NCBI GenBank assembly: GCA_030562195.1
Contig: JAUJPP010000004.1
Span: 1,214,179-1,278,178 of the forward strand
Direction of reading: 5' to 3'
DNA from: Nipponacmea schrenckii
Taxonomy: Eukaryota; Mollusca; Gastropoda; Lottiidae
DNA length: 64,000 nucleotides
Positions 1 to 12,052 of the stretch are shown here, piece by piece. Numbering within the stretch: the first letter of the stretch is position 1; the number at the start of each line of letters is the position of its first letter. A program made the translations under genes and the position numbers. Under the pieces are notes generated by a model. The model was not told the origin of the DNA. It saw only the letters and a list, made by a program, of their open reading frames with translations, and did no database searches.

Positions 1-2
1 AT

Positions 3-335
3 TTTAATTTCCTTTTAGATTTTAGATATATTATTCTGGCAATTCTACATTCTGAATTGAACCATACTTGCTTATCTAAACGCTTATTATTTTTAATTTT
101 GATCGTTTTATGTAAACCCGCTAATTTAGCGGCATTCAAAATCACATCACAAATTCCCGAAGTCAGTGTGTCTATACTAGTTAGTGATAAATCGGAATTA
201 CCTAATTCTCTTTCTATCGAACTAATTACCTTTCTATCAAAAGATACTTGTGACTCAGCTATAGAAGATGCATATCACTACTATGAATGTAACCTATATT
301 CATCAGCAAGACTTAAATATTTAACGAAAAAGTAA
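3..335 (+). CDS. Possible 3'-terminal exon, unidentified
   Basis: A reading frame is open from the left edge of the window to a TAA at 333-335, giving roughly 110 residues. A splice-acceptor-like CCTTTTAG lies at about 11-18, so this could be a last exon that starts near 19. There is no convincing start codon; the first ATG-like start would be a TTG. The translated piece has a hydrophobic stretch (LLFLILIVL), then a more polar Ser/Leu-rich end finishing in lysines. I do not recognise the family. It may equally be a chance frame. Confidence 0.22.
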   Translation, partial: FNFLLDFRYIILAILHSELNHTCLSKRLLFLILIVLCKPANLAAFKITSQIPEVSVSILVSDKSELPNSLSIELITFLSKDTCDSAIEDAYHYYECNLYSSARLKYLTKK

Positions 336-656
336 AAGAATATCCCCTAATCAATTCTAATACTATTTTATATGGGGACGGTGAACTGTGAACTAAGTTA
401 TCATATGAATAGATTTCTATTTCAATGTGTTCATAAGTATATCAGGGATACTAAACGTTTTCAAAATCGATGCTTTTAAGCAGTAAATGATTAGATTTTA
501 TATTCTTTATCTTATAAAGGTTTCTGTATGGCTCTGTACATATTGCTCATCTTGTATATCTATAGCAAAATATTATCACTATAACGGGAGAGAGAGTTTG
601 TAAGTTTTCGTAACTTGTGCTGTATCCATTTGAATAGGTACTTTTTGTTTATGTAT
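336..656. other. Gene-free stretch, nothing recognised
   Basis: AT-rich sequence with no reading frame, RNA gene or repeat that I can identify. Confidence 0.5.
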
Positions 657-1480
657 TCAATAAAATATGTTTAAAGTATCAAAAGATTTTAAAAAATTTT
701 CAGAGGCATCTTTTTCCCATTTTGAAAAAGTGAAACTTTGTTCCTTGCTCTTTTCAATTTGCTTAACTACATTTGTATGTATATTGAATCTGTTAACATT
801 TGATGTTATACTTAAATTACAGTGAGTATCAGAAAGACAGCTGTCAAAGTTGTCAACAGGGAACTCTTGGTTAAAGGGCAGTAACTCTGGAGGGACGATC
901 ACATAATCTATTGTACTTTTACCTTTATTCTTATTATAGCAAGTGAAATCGCCAATGTCAGTGTCACTACCATAACGCCCGTTAATTATTATCAGATTAT
1001 GAGTGTTGCAAATCTCCATGAGTTTTTTGCCAATATTGTTAACACGTTTGTCATTATTTACTCTGGGTAACAAATTTATACCTTCACAACAATTAAAATG
1101 GTCAGTTTGACTATTCAAACCTCTAGCAGTATCATTTCAGGCTCAATATTTAATATGTCACTCAGTTCACCTGTTCGTGAGTTAAAGTCACCAATTAACA
1201 GTTTTGGTAAATTATATAAATTAGAAAAGTTTATAATATCATCAGACAAGTTTTCAAAAATATTTAATTGATAATAGTCTGATCCTTCGTGTGGGAGATA
1301 AACACCACCATGTTTGTGATTTGGGTTTCGAGACTGTAGACAGACTTGTGAGAATCCCTCAAGCATCACATCGCTTAGTTGATTTGCCTTAGTCTCTGAT
1401 AAACATATTATATCATAATCATTCTTAAAAGCCTCTAAAAGACCAAGTTGTATTTTGCTTTGAATTCCACACACATTTAT
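657..1480 (-). pseudogene. LINE endonuclease (EEP) fragment, frameshifted
   Basis: Read on the minus strand, this is the apurinic/apyrimidinic-type endonuclease domain of a non-LTR retrotransposon, the enzyme that nicks target DNA for target-primed reverse transcription. The first part (1474-1115) has the opening block with DIICLSET and, further on, GDFNSRTG. The second part (1118-657) is in another frame and has NLIIINGR, then STIDYVIV and LSDTHC near the end, matching the usual S-x-IDYV and SDH blocks. A frameshift near 1116 separates the two parts. The segment between GGV and YLPHEGSDYY is shorter than usual, suggesting an internal deletion. No RT follows downstream, so it is a dead 5' fragment. 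Confidence 0.8.
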
Positions 1481-1859
1481 CCCAGAAATGCGCTCTAGTA
1501 GTCATGAATGCCTGTGAACCGTAGTCCAAGATGGGCCGGATCAGCGCACGATAGATCATCATGAGCGTCACCACATTGACACCCCATTCATTGCCAGATA
1601 TATTTCTCATTAAATTCAGCAAAGCTTGGCGCCTGTGTTTGATATTTGTGTTGTGGGGTCCCCATGAGAGTTTCCTATCGAAAGTTACACCAAGTAGCTT
1701 GGTTTCACCGACGAATCGGATAGGCTCGCCATCCAAAACTAGTCGCATATCGGTCACCTGGGGGTCTGCGCAGACCAACATTCCCACCGTTTTGGCTTTG
1801 GATATTCTAAATCCCCAGTCATTTGCCCACTTTGCAAAGCGATCCAAGCATAGTTGCAT
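1481..1859 (-). pseudogene. LINE reverse transcriptase fragment (thumb region)
   Basis: The minus-strand frame resembles the part of Jockey/I/R1-like reverse transcriptases just after the palm. It has LDRFAKWANDWGFRISKAKT, then FVGETKLLGVTFDRKLSW, then a helix-rich segment ending RALIRPILDYGSQAF. The YxDD catalytic block is missing because the fragment starts after it. It runs directly into the endonuclease piece at about 1480 with no shared frame, so it comes from a different or rearranged element. Confidence 0.75.
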
Positions 1860-2305
1860 CCGTTCTTTTAGGTTTGTGTATAAGTAACCATTGCTCCAAA
1901 AAGGTGCTTATATAGAAACAGCAATACAGATATTTTGTCCAGTTTTTTTCAGCAGGATGCAGTCTACATGATACAATACAAAAACTTAAGAAATTCAATT
2001 AATTTGAAGTAAGTAAGTTTTGCAATCACGAGTTTTAAATTCAAGGCTAATCATAATCAGGTTTTTATAAGTCGACGAATAATTTATGTATTTGTAGACT
2101 GGTCTTATCACTTAAAACGATTGTTTAACTTGTAATTCAATATACTTAATATGTGTTTTATCTTTATCCAAATATAAAATATGACAAGAAAATTATGACT
2201 TGAATAAACATATAGGATTTGTAATGTATATATGTAAGTAGATAGGGTGTTATTTTCTATCAAAGGGAGTAAAGTCCACAATATAATTTGTATCCAGAAT
2301 CGCCC
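1860..2305. other. Gene-free stretch, nothing recognised
   Basis: AT-rich sequence leading into the 56-bp satellite. A 69-codon minus frame at 2108-2317 is low-complexity and has no protein-like features. Confidence 0.5.
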
Positions 2306-5300
2306 CCACCCTCCCATTAAACTTGACGTTCAACCTGTATAATGTAAAGGAATTCTAGACAATACCCTCCCATTAAACTTGATGTTCAACCTGTATGATG
2401 TAAAGGAATTCTAGACATTACACTTCTATTGAACTTGACGTTCAATCTATATAATGTAAAGGAATTCTAGACAATACCCTCCCATTAAACTTGATGTTCA
2501 ACCTGTATGATGTAAAGGAATTCTAGACAAAACACTTCTATTGAACTTGATGTTCAACCTGTATGATGTAAAGGAATTCTAGACAAAACACTTCTATTGA
2601 ACTTGATATTCAACCTGTATGATGTAAAGGAATTCTAGACAAAACACTTCTCTTAAACTTGACGTTCAACCTGTATAATGTAAAGGAATTCTAGACAATA
2701 CACTTCTATTGAACTTGATGTTCAACCTGTATAATGTAAAGGAATTCTAGACAAAACACTCCTATTGAACTTGATGTTCAACCTGTATAATGTAAAGGAA
2801 TTCTAGACAATACACTTCTATTGTACTTGACGTTCAACCTGTATAATGTAAAGGAATTCTAGACATTACACTCCTATTGAACTTGATGTTCAACCTGTAT
2901 AATGTAAAGGAATTCTAGACAATACTCTCCTATTGAACTTGATGTTCAACCTGTATAATGTAAAGGAATTCTAGACAATACACTTCTATTAAATTTGATA
3001 TTCAACCTGTATAAAGTAAAGGAATTCTAGACAATACACTCCTATTGAACTTGATGTTCAACCTGTATAATGTAAAGGAATTCTAGACAATACACTTCTA
3101 TTAAACTTGACGTTCAACCTGTATAAAGTAAAGGAATTCTAGACAATACACTTCTATTGAACTTGACGTTCAACCTGTATAAAGTAAAGGAATTCTAGAC
3201 AATACTCTTCTATTGAACTTGGCGTTCAACCTGTATTTTGTAAAGGAATTCTAGACACTACACTTTTATTGAACTTGACGTTCAACCTGTATAATGTAAA
3301 GGAATTCTAGACAATACACTTCTATTAAACTTGACGTTCAACCTGTATAATGTAAAGGAATTCTAGACAATACTTTCCTATTGAAAAACTTGACGTTCAA
3401 CCTGTATAAAGTAAAGGAATTCTAGACAATACTCTTCTATTGAACTTGGCGTTCAACCTGTATTTTGTAAAGGAATTCTAGACACTACACTTCTCTTGAA
3501 CTTGATGTTCAACCTGTATAATGTAAAGGAATTCTAGACAAAACACTTCTATTGAACTTGGCGTTCAACCTGTATGACGTAAAGGAATTCTAGACACTAC
3601 ACTTCTCTTGAACTTGATGTTCAACCTGTATAATGTAAAGGAATTCTAGACAATACACTTCTATTGCACTTGATGTTCAACCTGTATAATGTAAAGGAAT
3701 CCTAGACAATAGACTTCTATTAAACTTGACGTTCAACCTGTATAATGTAAAGGAATTCTAGACAATACACTTCTATTCTATTGAACTTGACGTTCAACCT
3801 GTATGATGTAAAGGAATTCTAGACAATGCACCTCTATTGAACTTGATGTTCAACCTGTATAATGTAAAGGAATTCTAGACAATACACTTCTATTCTATTG
3901 AACTTGACGTTCAACCTGTATGATGTAAAGGAATTCTAGACAATACACCTCTATTGAACTTGACGTTCAACCTGTATAATGTAAAGGAATTCTAGATAAT
4001 ACTCTCCTATTGAACTTGACGTTCAACCTGTATAATGTAAAGGAATTCTAGACAATACTCTCCTATTGAACTTGACGTTCAACCTGTATAATGTAAAGGA
4101 ATTCTAGACAATACTCTCCTATTGAACTTGATGTTCAACCTGTATAATGTAAAGGAATTCTAGACAATACACTTCTATTCTATTGAACTTGACGTTCAAC
4201 CTGTATGATGTAAAGGAATTCTAGACAATACACCTCTATTGAACTTGACGTTCAACCTGTATAATGTAAAGGAATCCTAGACATTACACTTCTATTGAAC
4301 TTGACGTTCAACCTGTATAATGTAAAGGAATTCTAGACAATACACTTCTATTGTACTTGACGTTCTACCTGTATAATGTAAAGGAATTCTAGACATTACA
4401 CTTCTATTGAACTTGACGTTCAACCTGTATAATGTAAAGGAATTCTAGACAATACACTTCTATTGAACTTGACGTTCAACCTGTATAATGTAAAGGAATC
4501 CTAGACATTACACTTCTATTGAACTTGACGTTCAACCTGTATAATGTAAAGGAATTCTAGACAATACACTTCTATTGAACTTGACGTTCAACCTGTATAA
4601 TGTAAAGGAATTCTAGACAATACTCTCCTATTGAACTTGACGTTCAACCTGTATAATGTAAAGGAATTCTAGACAATACTCTCCTATTGAACTTGGCGTT
4701 CAACCTGTATAATGTAAAGGAATTCTAGACAATACTCTCCTATTGAACTTGATGTTCAACCTGTATTTTGTAAAGGAATTCTAGACAATACTCTCCTATT
4801 GAACTTGATGTTCAACCTGTATAATGTAAAGGAATTCTAGACAATACACTCCTATTGAACTTGATGTTCAACCTGTATAATGTAAAGGAATTCTAGACAA
4901 TACACTTCTATTGAACTTGACGTTCAACCTGTATAATGTAAAGGAATTCTAGACAATACACTTCTATTGAACTTGACGTTCAACCTGTATAATGTAAAGG
5001 AATTCTAGACAATACTCTCCTATTGAACTTGACGTTCAACCTGTATAATGTAAAGGAATTCTAGACAATACACTTCTATTAAACTTGACGTTCAACCTGT
5101 ATAATGTAAAGGAATTCTAGACATTACACTTCTATTGAACTTGATGTTCAACCTGTATAATGTAAAGGAATTCTAGACAATACACTTCTATTGAACTTGA
5201 TATTCAACCTGTATAATGTAAAGGAATTCTAGACAAAACACCTCTATTGAACTTGATGTTCAACCTGTATAATGTAAAGGAATCCTAGACAATAGACTTC

Positions 5301-6815
5301 TATTAAACTTGGCGTTCAACCTGTATAATGTAAAGGAATTCTAGACACTACACTTCTCTTGAACTTGACGTTCAACCTGTACAATGGAAAGGAATCCTAG
5401 ACAATACACCTCTATTAAACTTGACGTTCTACCTGTATAATGTAAAGGAATTCTAGACAATACACTTCTATTGAACTTGACGTTCAACCTGTATAATGTA
5501 AAGGAATTCTAGACAATACACTTCTATTAAACTTGACGTTCAACCTGTATAAAGTAAAGGAATTCTAGACAATACTCTCCTATTGAACTTGGCGTTCAAC
5601 CTGTATAATGTAAAGGAATCCTAGACAATACTCTCCTATTGAACTTGACGTTCAACCTGTATAAAGTAAAGGAATTCTAGACAATACTCTCCTATTGAAC
5701 TTGACGTTCAACCTGTATAAAGTAAAGGAATTCTAGACAATACTCTCCTATTGAACTTGACGTTCAACCTGTATAATGTAAAGGAATTCTAGACAATACT
5801 CTCCTATTGAACTTGACGTTCAACCTGTATAATGTAAAGGAATCCTAGACAATAGACTTCTATTAAACTTGACGTTCAACCTGTATAATGTAAAGGAATT
5901 CTAGACATTACACTTCTATTAAACTTGACGTTCAACCTGTATAATGTAAAGGAATCCTAGACAATACACCTCTATTAAACTTGACGTTCAACCTGTATAA
6001 TGTAAAGGAATTCTAGACAATACACTTCTATTAAACTTGACGTTCAACCTGTATAATGTAAAGGAATTCTAGACATTACACTTCTATTGAACTTAATGTT
6101 CAACCTGTATAATGTAAAGGAATTCTAGACAATACACTTCTATTGAACTTGATATTCAACCTGTATAATGTAGAGGAATTCTAGACAAAACACCTCTATT
6201 GAACTTGATGTTCAACCTGTATAATGTAAAGGAATCCTAGACAATAGACTTCTATTAAACTTGGCGTTCAACCTGTATTTTGTAAAGGAATTCTAGACAA
6301 TACTCTCCTATTGAACTTGACCTTCAACCTGTATGATGTAAAGGAATTCTAGACACTACACTTCTCTTGAACTTGATGTTCAACCTGTATAATGTAAAGG
6401 AATCCTAGACAATACACTTCTATTGAACTTGATATTCAACCTGTATAATGTAAAGGAATCCTAGACAAAACACTTCTATTAAACTTGACGTTCAACCTGT
6501 ATAATGTAAAGGAATCCTAGACAATACACTTCTATTAAACTTGATATTCAACCTGTATAATGTAAAGGAATCCTAGACAAAACACTTCTATTAAACTTGA
6601 TGTTCAACCTGTATAATGTAAAGGAATCCTAGACAATACACTTCTATTAAACTTGATATTCAACCTGTATAATGTAAAGGAATTCTAGACAATACACTTC
6701 TATTGAACTTGACGTTCAACCTGTATAACGTAAAGGAATCCTAGACAATACACTTTTATTGAACTTGACGTTCAACCTGTATTTTGTAAAGGAATTCTAG
6801 AAGATACACTTCTAT
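2306..6815. repeat. 56-bp tandem satellite, about 80 units
   Basis: Successive GGAATTCTAGAC blocks are 56 bp apart (for example 2347 and 2403) across the whole interval. Each unit also holds an imperfect dyad, TTGAAC-TTGAC-GTTCAA: a 6-bp inverted repeat around a 5-base loop, near AACCTGTATAATG. Units differ by point changes (GACGTT/GATGTT/GATATT, ATAATG/ATGATG/ATAAAG/ATTTTG). A 5-bp insertion variant (TTCTATTCTATT) recurs at about 3770, 3886 and 4170, each time followed by the same GTATGATG unit, a sign of multi-unit duplication. The period is not a multiple of three and there is no long reading frame. Confidence 0.97.
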
Positions 6816-7399
6816 CAGATATATCTAGTTTGATTATTTTTGAATTGAAAGTAGAATGTCAGAGTAGTGCCCGTTTGACCTGGATGCCCATAAGGAAATG
6901 TATGTGTATGCTGTGTACTGATAACAATATATATAGATAGATCGTATATTCTTAACGACACTTTGTGAATTATCTTAGATCTGGTAGGTACTATTATAAT
7001 ATCTTACAGTTAGTTTTAACAAACTAAACTTTTGAATCTTTGGTACAGAAAGAGACGAATCTGAAGGAGAAGATGAAATAAGTAAAGAATAACATTTGCT
7101 TTAAACTTGGCTACAATATTGTGGTCACATTATTTGCTGTTCAACTTGTTTAATTCAGGGTATTAAATTGGATTCTATCTATGGTTCCTCTTATTCCTGG
7201 AACAGTTTAGGTTTAATACGATGATTATATACAAGTTATACCACAGCTAAGCCCCGCCTACAAGTTGATACAATGAAAATGTCCAGGAAATATTCAATAT
7301 CGTGTTATTATATATTTTTCAGCATACGTTACCTACTCATACAATACTACCATCTTTATTTGAAGCTGATATTTACAGGTGAGGCAATTTACATTTTAT
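6816..7399. other. Gene-free stretch between satellite and ankyrin leader
   Basis: Single-copy-looking AT-rich DNA. I see no gene or repeat. Homology to the leaders of the other ankyrin copies begins only around 7400. Confidence 0.5.
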
Positions 7400-7993
7400 A
7401 TTTTCTGTTTCTAAAATCTACTATTTGATACTAGACTCAGCTTTACGGAAACTGCCGAGGATTGCCGAACGTATTAATCATATTAATGTTATACAAATTG
7501 ATTACAAATCATTCACCTACCTCTATTTTCTGTCACTAAACAAATGGCGCTCTCTAATCGATTGAGATTGTCTTTTTGAATTTGTGTTTAAAAATTTCTG
7601 ATGTTTTGTTAGTCCTGTAACCTTGTTATAAAGTTTTAAAATTTGTTTTCAGTTCCTTTCCAAGTCTCTGACTTACAACAAGTTGCCTTTTAAATTGTTT
7701 TCAATAGTTCAACTTATTCTTATACAGTTGCCATAGGAACTTGTTGTTTAAAATTAGGTAAGACTTTTTCGTCATTGTCTCAATAGACTTCAGAAAAATA
7801 GAAAAAGGGGCTAATGTCTCATCAAATAGCATGGCCATTGTTTTCATTTGTTCAATCTAGTAAACCTTTGAAGTATTGTTCAGGCATTCTTTGATGTTTT
7901 AAAATTTATACCTAGAATAGTTACTTCCCCTTAACTACACTGTATTTTTATTAAGACTAAATTGATATTATCATGTATTTTGATATTTTGTAG

Positions 7994-8055
7994 TTGATTG
8001 CTGTCATTACGGTAACTCCGACCGTCAACTCCATCACAGTTCACCCTCAAGTCAA
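7994..8055 (+). other. Non-coding 5' UTR exon of ankyrin-SOCS copy A
   Basis: The segment is preceded by TATTTTGTAG and followed by GTAAGTAT, a good acceptor and an excellent donor. It is 62 nt long and contains no ATG. The same exon with the same splice signals is present at 16169-16230 (minus) and 58880-58941 (plus). It would be joined to the coding exon at 8726, twelve bases before the ATG. Confidence 0.6.
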
Positions 8056-8611
8056 GTAAGTATTCTCCACTATCTAACTTTAATTATATTTTTAAAATTT
8101 CATCAACATTCTAAGTAAGGTTTCCCTGCCTCTATAGTTTTATGGATTATTTTTATAAAGAAGTGGTTACTCAAACACTTGATTGTTAGTGTGGAGATCT
8201 TGGTCTATATTCAAACATTGGTCTAGATAGTGTCACATGTCATTTCTTCACTGATACAGGGGTGTACAAAATAAAAATATGTCTGAAATTTCATACTAAG
8301 AAACAAGAGAAGACCTAAATAGTTGTTGTTATTGTTCAATACCTATCTAGATATACCTCAATATGATGTCGAGTTGACAAAATAGAGCGACTAAAACACA
8401 GATATTTGTTTAATTATTGAAATGTTCTTGTACACATCTATTGTGTATGTGGGAATCTTTAATGACTAGAAGAACTTCCAGAACTTTATTAGCAGCAGGA
8501 AAAGAGTATAAATCTAACAGAAGTTGGTTCCACACAATTTTGTTTACATGGCACGAGAACTATCCCATAATACTCAGCAGTGGAGTATAATCTATTTTTA
8601 GTAACGTTCAA

Positions 8612-8619
8612 TGACGTCA
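8612..8619. promoter_or_regulatory. CRE-like palindrome TGACGTCA
   Basis: A perfect consensus site for CREB/ATF-type bZIP factors lies about 120 bp upstream of the ATG, inside the last leader intron. It is also present in copy B (15622-15629) and copy D (59491-59498). Since the whole block is a recent duplication, its conservation is weak evidence of function. Confidence 0.35.
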
Positions 8620-8737
8620 TTACAGTAAACCCTCTTATATTTAAACCATGTATATAATATAGACTCAATAATGTGACAATTATTATAGACTGTAGATTGT
8701 ATAGTTACTGTTTTATATATTACAGACTGATTTAAAA

Positions 8738-10723
8738 ATGTCATCTAGAACATCTTTATTGGAGGCTGTAAGAAACAATGATCTAGTGACAGCCAATAGT
8801 TTGATACAGAGTGGTAACTGTGGTATTAATATACAGGACTGGTTAGGTGATTCACCTTTTCATCTCGCTGTTCTGTTTAATAATATAGAGATAGTAAGGT
8901 GTTTACTAACCCAACCTGACTGTAATATTAATATACAGAACTGGTTTGGTAGATCACCTTTACATCTCGCTGTTTATAATAATATAGAGATAGTAAGGTG
9001 TTTATTATCCTACACTGACTGTAATATTAATATACAGGACAGGTATGGTGATTCACCTTTACATCTCGCTGTAGATAATGGTAATATAGAGATCGTGAGA
9101 TTGTTGGTTGAAAGAGGTGAATGTTTGGTTAATATTAAAAACAAAGATGGACATTCACAGTTCTCTACTAATAATTGTTTACGATCTCTATATAAACTAG
9201 CACAATCTCAGACTGTAGGATTATTTCATGTTTTAATCCAACATAATGTTGATGTTTTAACTAATCATGTTGATAATCAACTTCAATTAGTTAAATATAT
9301 TCTGAGTAAAAATGATTTTCAATCTTTATTGTTTTTAATTCAGAATGGTCTCTATATCAATTCACTGACATCATCGGGTGAAAATATAATCCATATTTTA
9401 GCTCAATATTATATGGATTATTTATATAACTTTAGGTTTTTATTTTATTATGAATTAGATTTTGATCTTGTAAATAATGATGGTAATTCACCATTAATGG
9501 TGGCCTCACTTTTAAATAATTTGCCTTTTATTCAATTTTTAACTGATTTACCCTGTGATGTCAATAGACAAAATCATCAGGGCCATACAGCACTCCATCT
9601 TAGTATTATTGGATTTACTTTGATTAAAGAAAAATTAAATAAGATGAAAGTCAATTCAATAGTGACAGAGTTATGTGCCCGTGAATTCTATCCCAGATAT
9701 CTTGCATGTATTGATATTTTACTCAGTCTTGGTGCAGACGTCAATATACAAAATAATAACGGGAAAACAGTATTAATGTTGGCCTGTATAAAAAATGATA
9801 GTAAATTGTTAGAAACACTATTAAAACATGGAGCTGATGTGAATATTGTGGACAACCATGGTAGATCTGCTTTACAATACATAAATCTAACAAGCAATGT
9901 TTATGATTTAACATGTTTTAATTTATTTCTGTCTCATGGTTGTAGACAATCTTTTAATCAGCCATGTCTTAATGGTAACACTATTATTCAAAATGTACTC
10001 CAATTCTCACCATTATGGCAAATTGATCAAACAGTCAATTTTATAAAATTTCTTGTTTTTAAAAATGTCAACCTTCAACTTTTAACCTCAGATGATGGAG
10101 AAGCCTCTTTTGGTCAGATATCTCTGGAGGAATTCTCTTCACAATCTAGACATGAATTAAGGCAAATCTTGTATTTAAGTGGTGGCTCATTTGAACAAAT
10201 TACACAAATACTACATTTTGAAGTCGAGGAAACTTATGAAGCATCATTGCCAGAAACTTTAAGAGAAAAACCGAGAGAAAAATTCTATCTTTTCGCCAAC
10301 AATTTGAGCCTTAAAAATATTTGTAGAAGAGTTATCAGACAAAATACAGGTCTAGCGATTCATGACCGAATTTCAGAACTTCTTGATTTTCCAGACCTGA
10401 CTGATTTTCTTATGTTTAAAGATATTGATTCTGTGAGATTTTCATTGCCTGATCAGTTAGAGTCTGTTATTGATGATGATTATGATGTTGATTATAATTC
10501 CTATTTAAATACGGAGAATGATGATTATGACGATGATTATGTATATCTATTTATTAGATTTTTGTTTATTGATGAAGCGTCTGTTATTGAGGATGATCAT
10601 GATGTTGATTATAATTGCTATGATTTAAATACGGAGAATGATGATTATGAGAATGATTATTTAGTGTATGATGATTGTAAATATTTTAATGAGGTACATG
10701 CCGGTTTAAAATACCCAGACTAG
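8738..10723 (+). CDS. Ankyrin-repeat SOCS-box protein, copy A (intact)
   Basis: A single-exon 661-residue reading frame; the ATG sits twelve bases after a splice acceptor. Ankyrin repeats of the form SPLHLAV..NNIEIVRCLL occupy about residues 5-138, with further repeats at about 249-295 (GHTALHLS) and 331-380 (GADVNI). Residues about 522-562 form a SOCS box: SLKNICRRVIRQ, then DRISELLDFPDLTDFLMF. Ankyrin-SOCS (ASB-type) proteins are known substrate receptors of Cullin-5/Elongin BC ubiquitin ligases; that role is inferred here. The C-terminal tail (about 575-661) is very acidic, rich in Asp and Tyr, and internally duplicated (two N-T-E-N-D-D-Y blocks). This is the only copy of the four without a break. 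The N-terminal repeats are nearly identical at DNA level, so their number can change by slippage or unequal exchange. Confidence 0.85.
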   Translation: MSSRTSLLEAVRNNDLVTANSLIQSGNCGINIQDWLGDSPFHLAVLFNNIEIVRCLLTQPDCNINIQNWFGRSPLHLAVYNNIEIVRCLLSYTDCNINIQDRYGDSPLHLAVDNGNIEIVRLLVERGECLVNIKNKDGHSQFSTNNCLRSLYKLAQSQTVGLFHVLIQHNVDVLTNHVDNQLQLVKYILSKNDFQSLLFLIQNGLYINSLTSSGENIIHILAQYYMDYLYNFRFLFYYELDFDLVNNDGNSPLMVASLLNNLPFIQFLTDLPCDVNRQNHQGHTALHLSIIGFTLIKEKLNKMKVNSIVTELCAREFYPRYLACIDILLSLGADVNIQNNNGKTVLMLACIKNDSKLLETLLKHGADVNIVDNHGRSALQYINLTSNVYDLTCFNLFLSHGCRQSFNQPCLNGNTIIQNVLQFSPLWQIDQTVNFIKFLVFKNVNLQLLTSDDGEASFGQISLEEFSSQSRHELRQILYLSGGSFEQITQILHFEVEETYEASLPETLREKPREKFYLFANNLSLKNICRRVIRQNTGLAIHDRISELLDFPDLTDFLMFKDIDSVRFSLPDQLESVIDDDYDVDYNSYLNTENDDYDDDYVYLFIRFLFIDEASVIEDDHDVDYNCYDLNTENDDYENDYLVYDDCKYFNEVHAGLKYPD

Positions 10724-11735
10724 ATTTAGATATAGGCCTACTGGTCTTTTCTAGACATAGCAATGAAACGTCATCATTAAACCGATTCTGTGTTATATGT
10801 CTAAAGTAAAGTAAAGGCAACTTTTAACTTATTACATAAAATATCTGTATTATCTACATAACATTAGTGAATTAGATATTTCTATATAGCATAGACTTTA
10901 GGTAATAATGCCCTTCCGTACTGGACTAGATTTAAATTCAGATTGAGATTCAGAGTAAGAAATATATTTGATGTCAATTAAATGTTGTTCAAGTTGGAAT
11001 CATTGCTTAATTAACACACATCAAATTATTCTATCTCAATTTTGAGCTGCTGTCAAATAATTAATAATCAAGATTTGAAGAATCTAATTGACTAATTAAG
11101 TTGAATTAAAAATCAATTTTACTAATTGACAGAAACATTGAAATTATCTTTAAGGGCCATTTTGTTTTTTGTGGGTCAATTTGTTTTTGGCTTAAATGTA
11201 TGAATTATAAGTAGCGTATTGTGTCCCTGAATGTATCTAAATATTTTAACTAAATAAATCCAACTGTTAATTTTTAAACATCAAAACTATTTAAACATTA
11301 CAACATTACGTGAAACTTTTAACGTTCGTTATTGATTCTGATTGGTGTGTAAGAAAACTACTGTACGGAGTTTAACAAAATAAACACGTTATTATAGAGA
11401 AATATATCTCCTACTTATTCTCAAGGTTTCAACTAATAATATTGAATCGTTCTAAACTTGAACAACAAAATTAGGTCAACCTGATTAATTAACAATTAGT
11501 ACGTTCTATGTTTAATTAACCAGTTTAAAACAAATTCAGTAGATATACATTGATGTAAATAAAATATTTCCGTTGATAATTTATGATGTTTTTGATAATG
11601 AAATGATCAGTCGATTTAAGTTAATTTTTGGCAGGTTATAGAATACTATATTAATAGTCTCTATTGTTTATAATCTGTATATGACTTATTGATATTATAT
11701 ATCACTGTTATGATAACAGTATTTATTATTGTATA
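10724..11735 (+). repeat. 3' tail of ankyrin-SOCS copy A
   Basis: Downstream block shared with copy C (minus, about 49130-50390), copy D (62597-63650, direct) and the isolated fragments at 38390-38804 and 54350-54420. It has an AATAAA near 11253 that could serve for polyadenylation. It ends around a palindrome, ACTGTTAT-G-ATAACAGT (about 11706-11722), followed by ATTTATTATTGTA. After that point copy A diverges from the copies that continue into a GIY-YIG module. Confidence 0.8.
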
Positions 11736-12052
11736 TTTACATTAGCTGTAGTTTTTCTCCATTGGACTTATGTTAATACGTGTGGCGTTTATGAGACAAT
11801 AACTGCCATTGCCTCATCACCAAAACATTGAGCGTAGTAATACACGGTAACGAATGTAAATAAACATGGCACGTCGCGCTATTAACGTCGATCATCTTCA
11901 CGCTTGAACGTAAAATTCCAATTTTAATGATGAATTCTAATATGTAATAAAGTTTCCATTAGCCTAACCCAAAGCCAATCTAATACTCACAGTCTCATAC
12001 AAGAATAATTGGCAAAATGCGATAGAACTCAATCGAATTAGGCCTGAGTGTA
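11736..12052. repeat. Inverted-repeat arm (partner 17800-18125)
   Basis: This roughly 320-bp block, from TATTTACATTAGCT to CCTGAGTGTACTG, recurs in reverse complement at 17800-18125 with few differences. The homology ends at 12052, where the 5'-truncated LINE begins. Confidence 0.85.

Larger units (their letters stand above)
7400..8737 (+). repeat. Leader of ankyrin-SOCS copy A (shared with B and D)
   Basis: This roughly 1.3-kb upstream block is repeated, with few changes, in reverse at 15504-16850 and directly at 58275-59616. It contains a small spliced exon (7994-8055), a perfect TGACGTCA at 8612-8619 and the acceptor of the coding exon (TATTACAG ending at 8725). The shared block starts close to the TACTCAGCTTTACGG motif. 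Conservation over the whole block shows that leader and gene were copied together. Confidence 0.85.

Noticed and set aside
2108..2317. 69-codon minus frame
   Set aside because: AT-rich chance frame next to the satellite, without recognisable features.
2306..6815. CRISPR-like array (also considered for 52696-53495)
   Set aside because: Units are head-to-tail with no unique spacers; they are ordinary satellites in eukaryotic DNA.
7400..11735. Ankyrin unit as a Helitron
   Set aside because: A near-terminal palindrome is present, but no 5' TC end, no CTRR 3' end and no Rep/helicase are seen.
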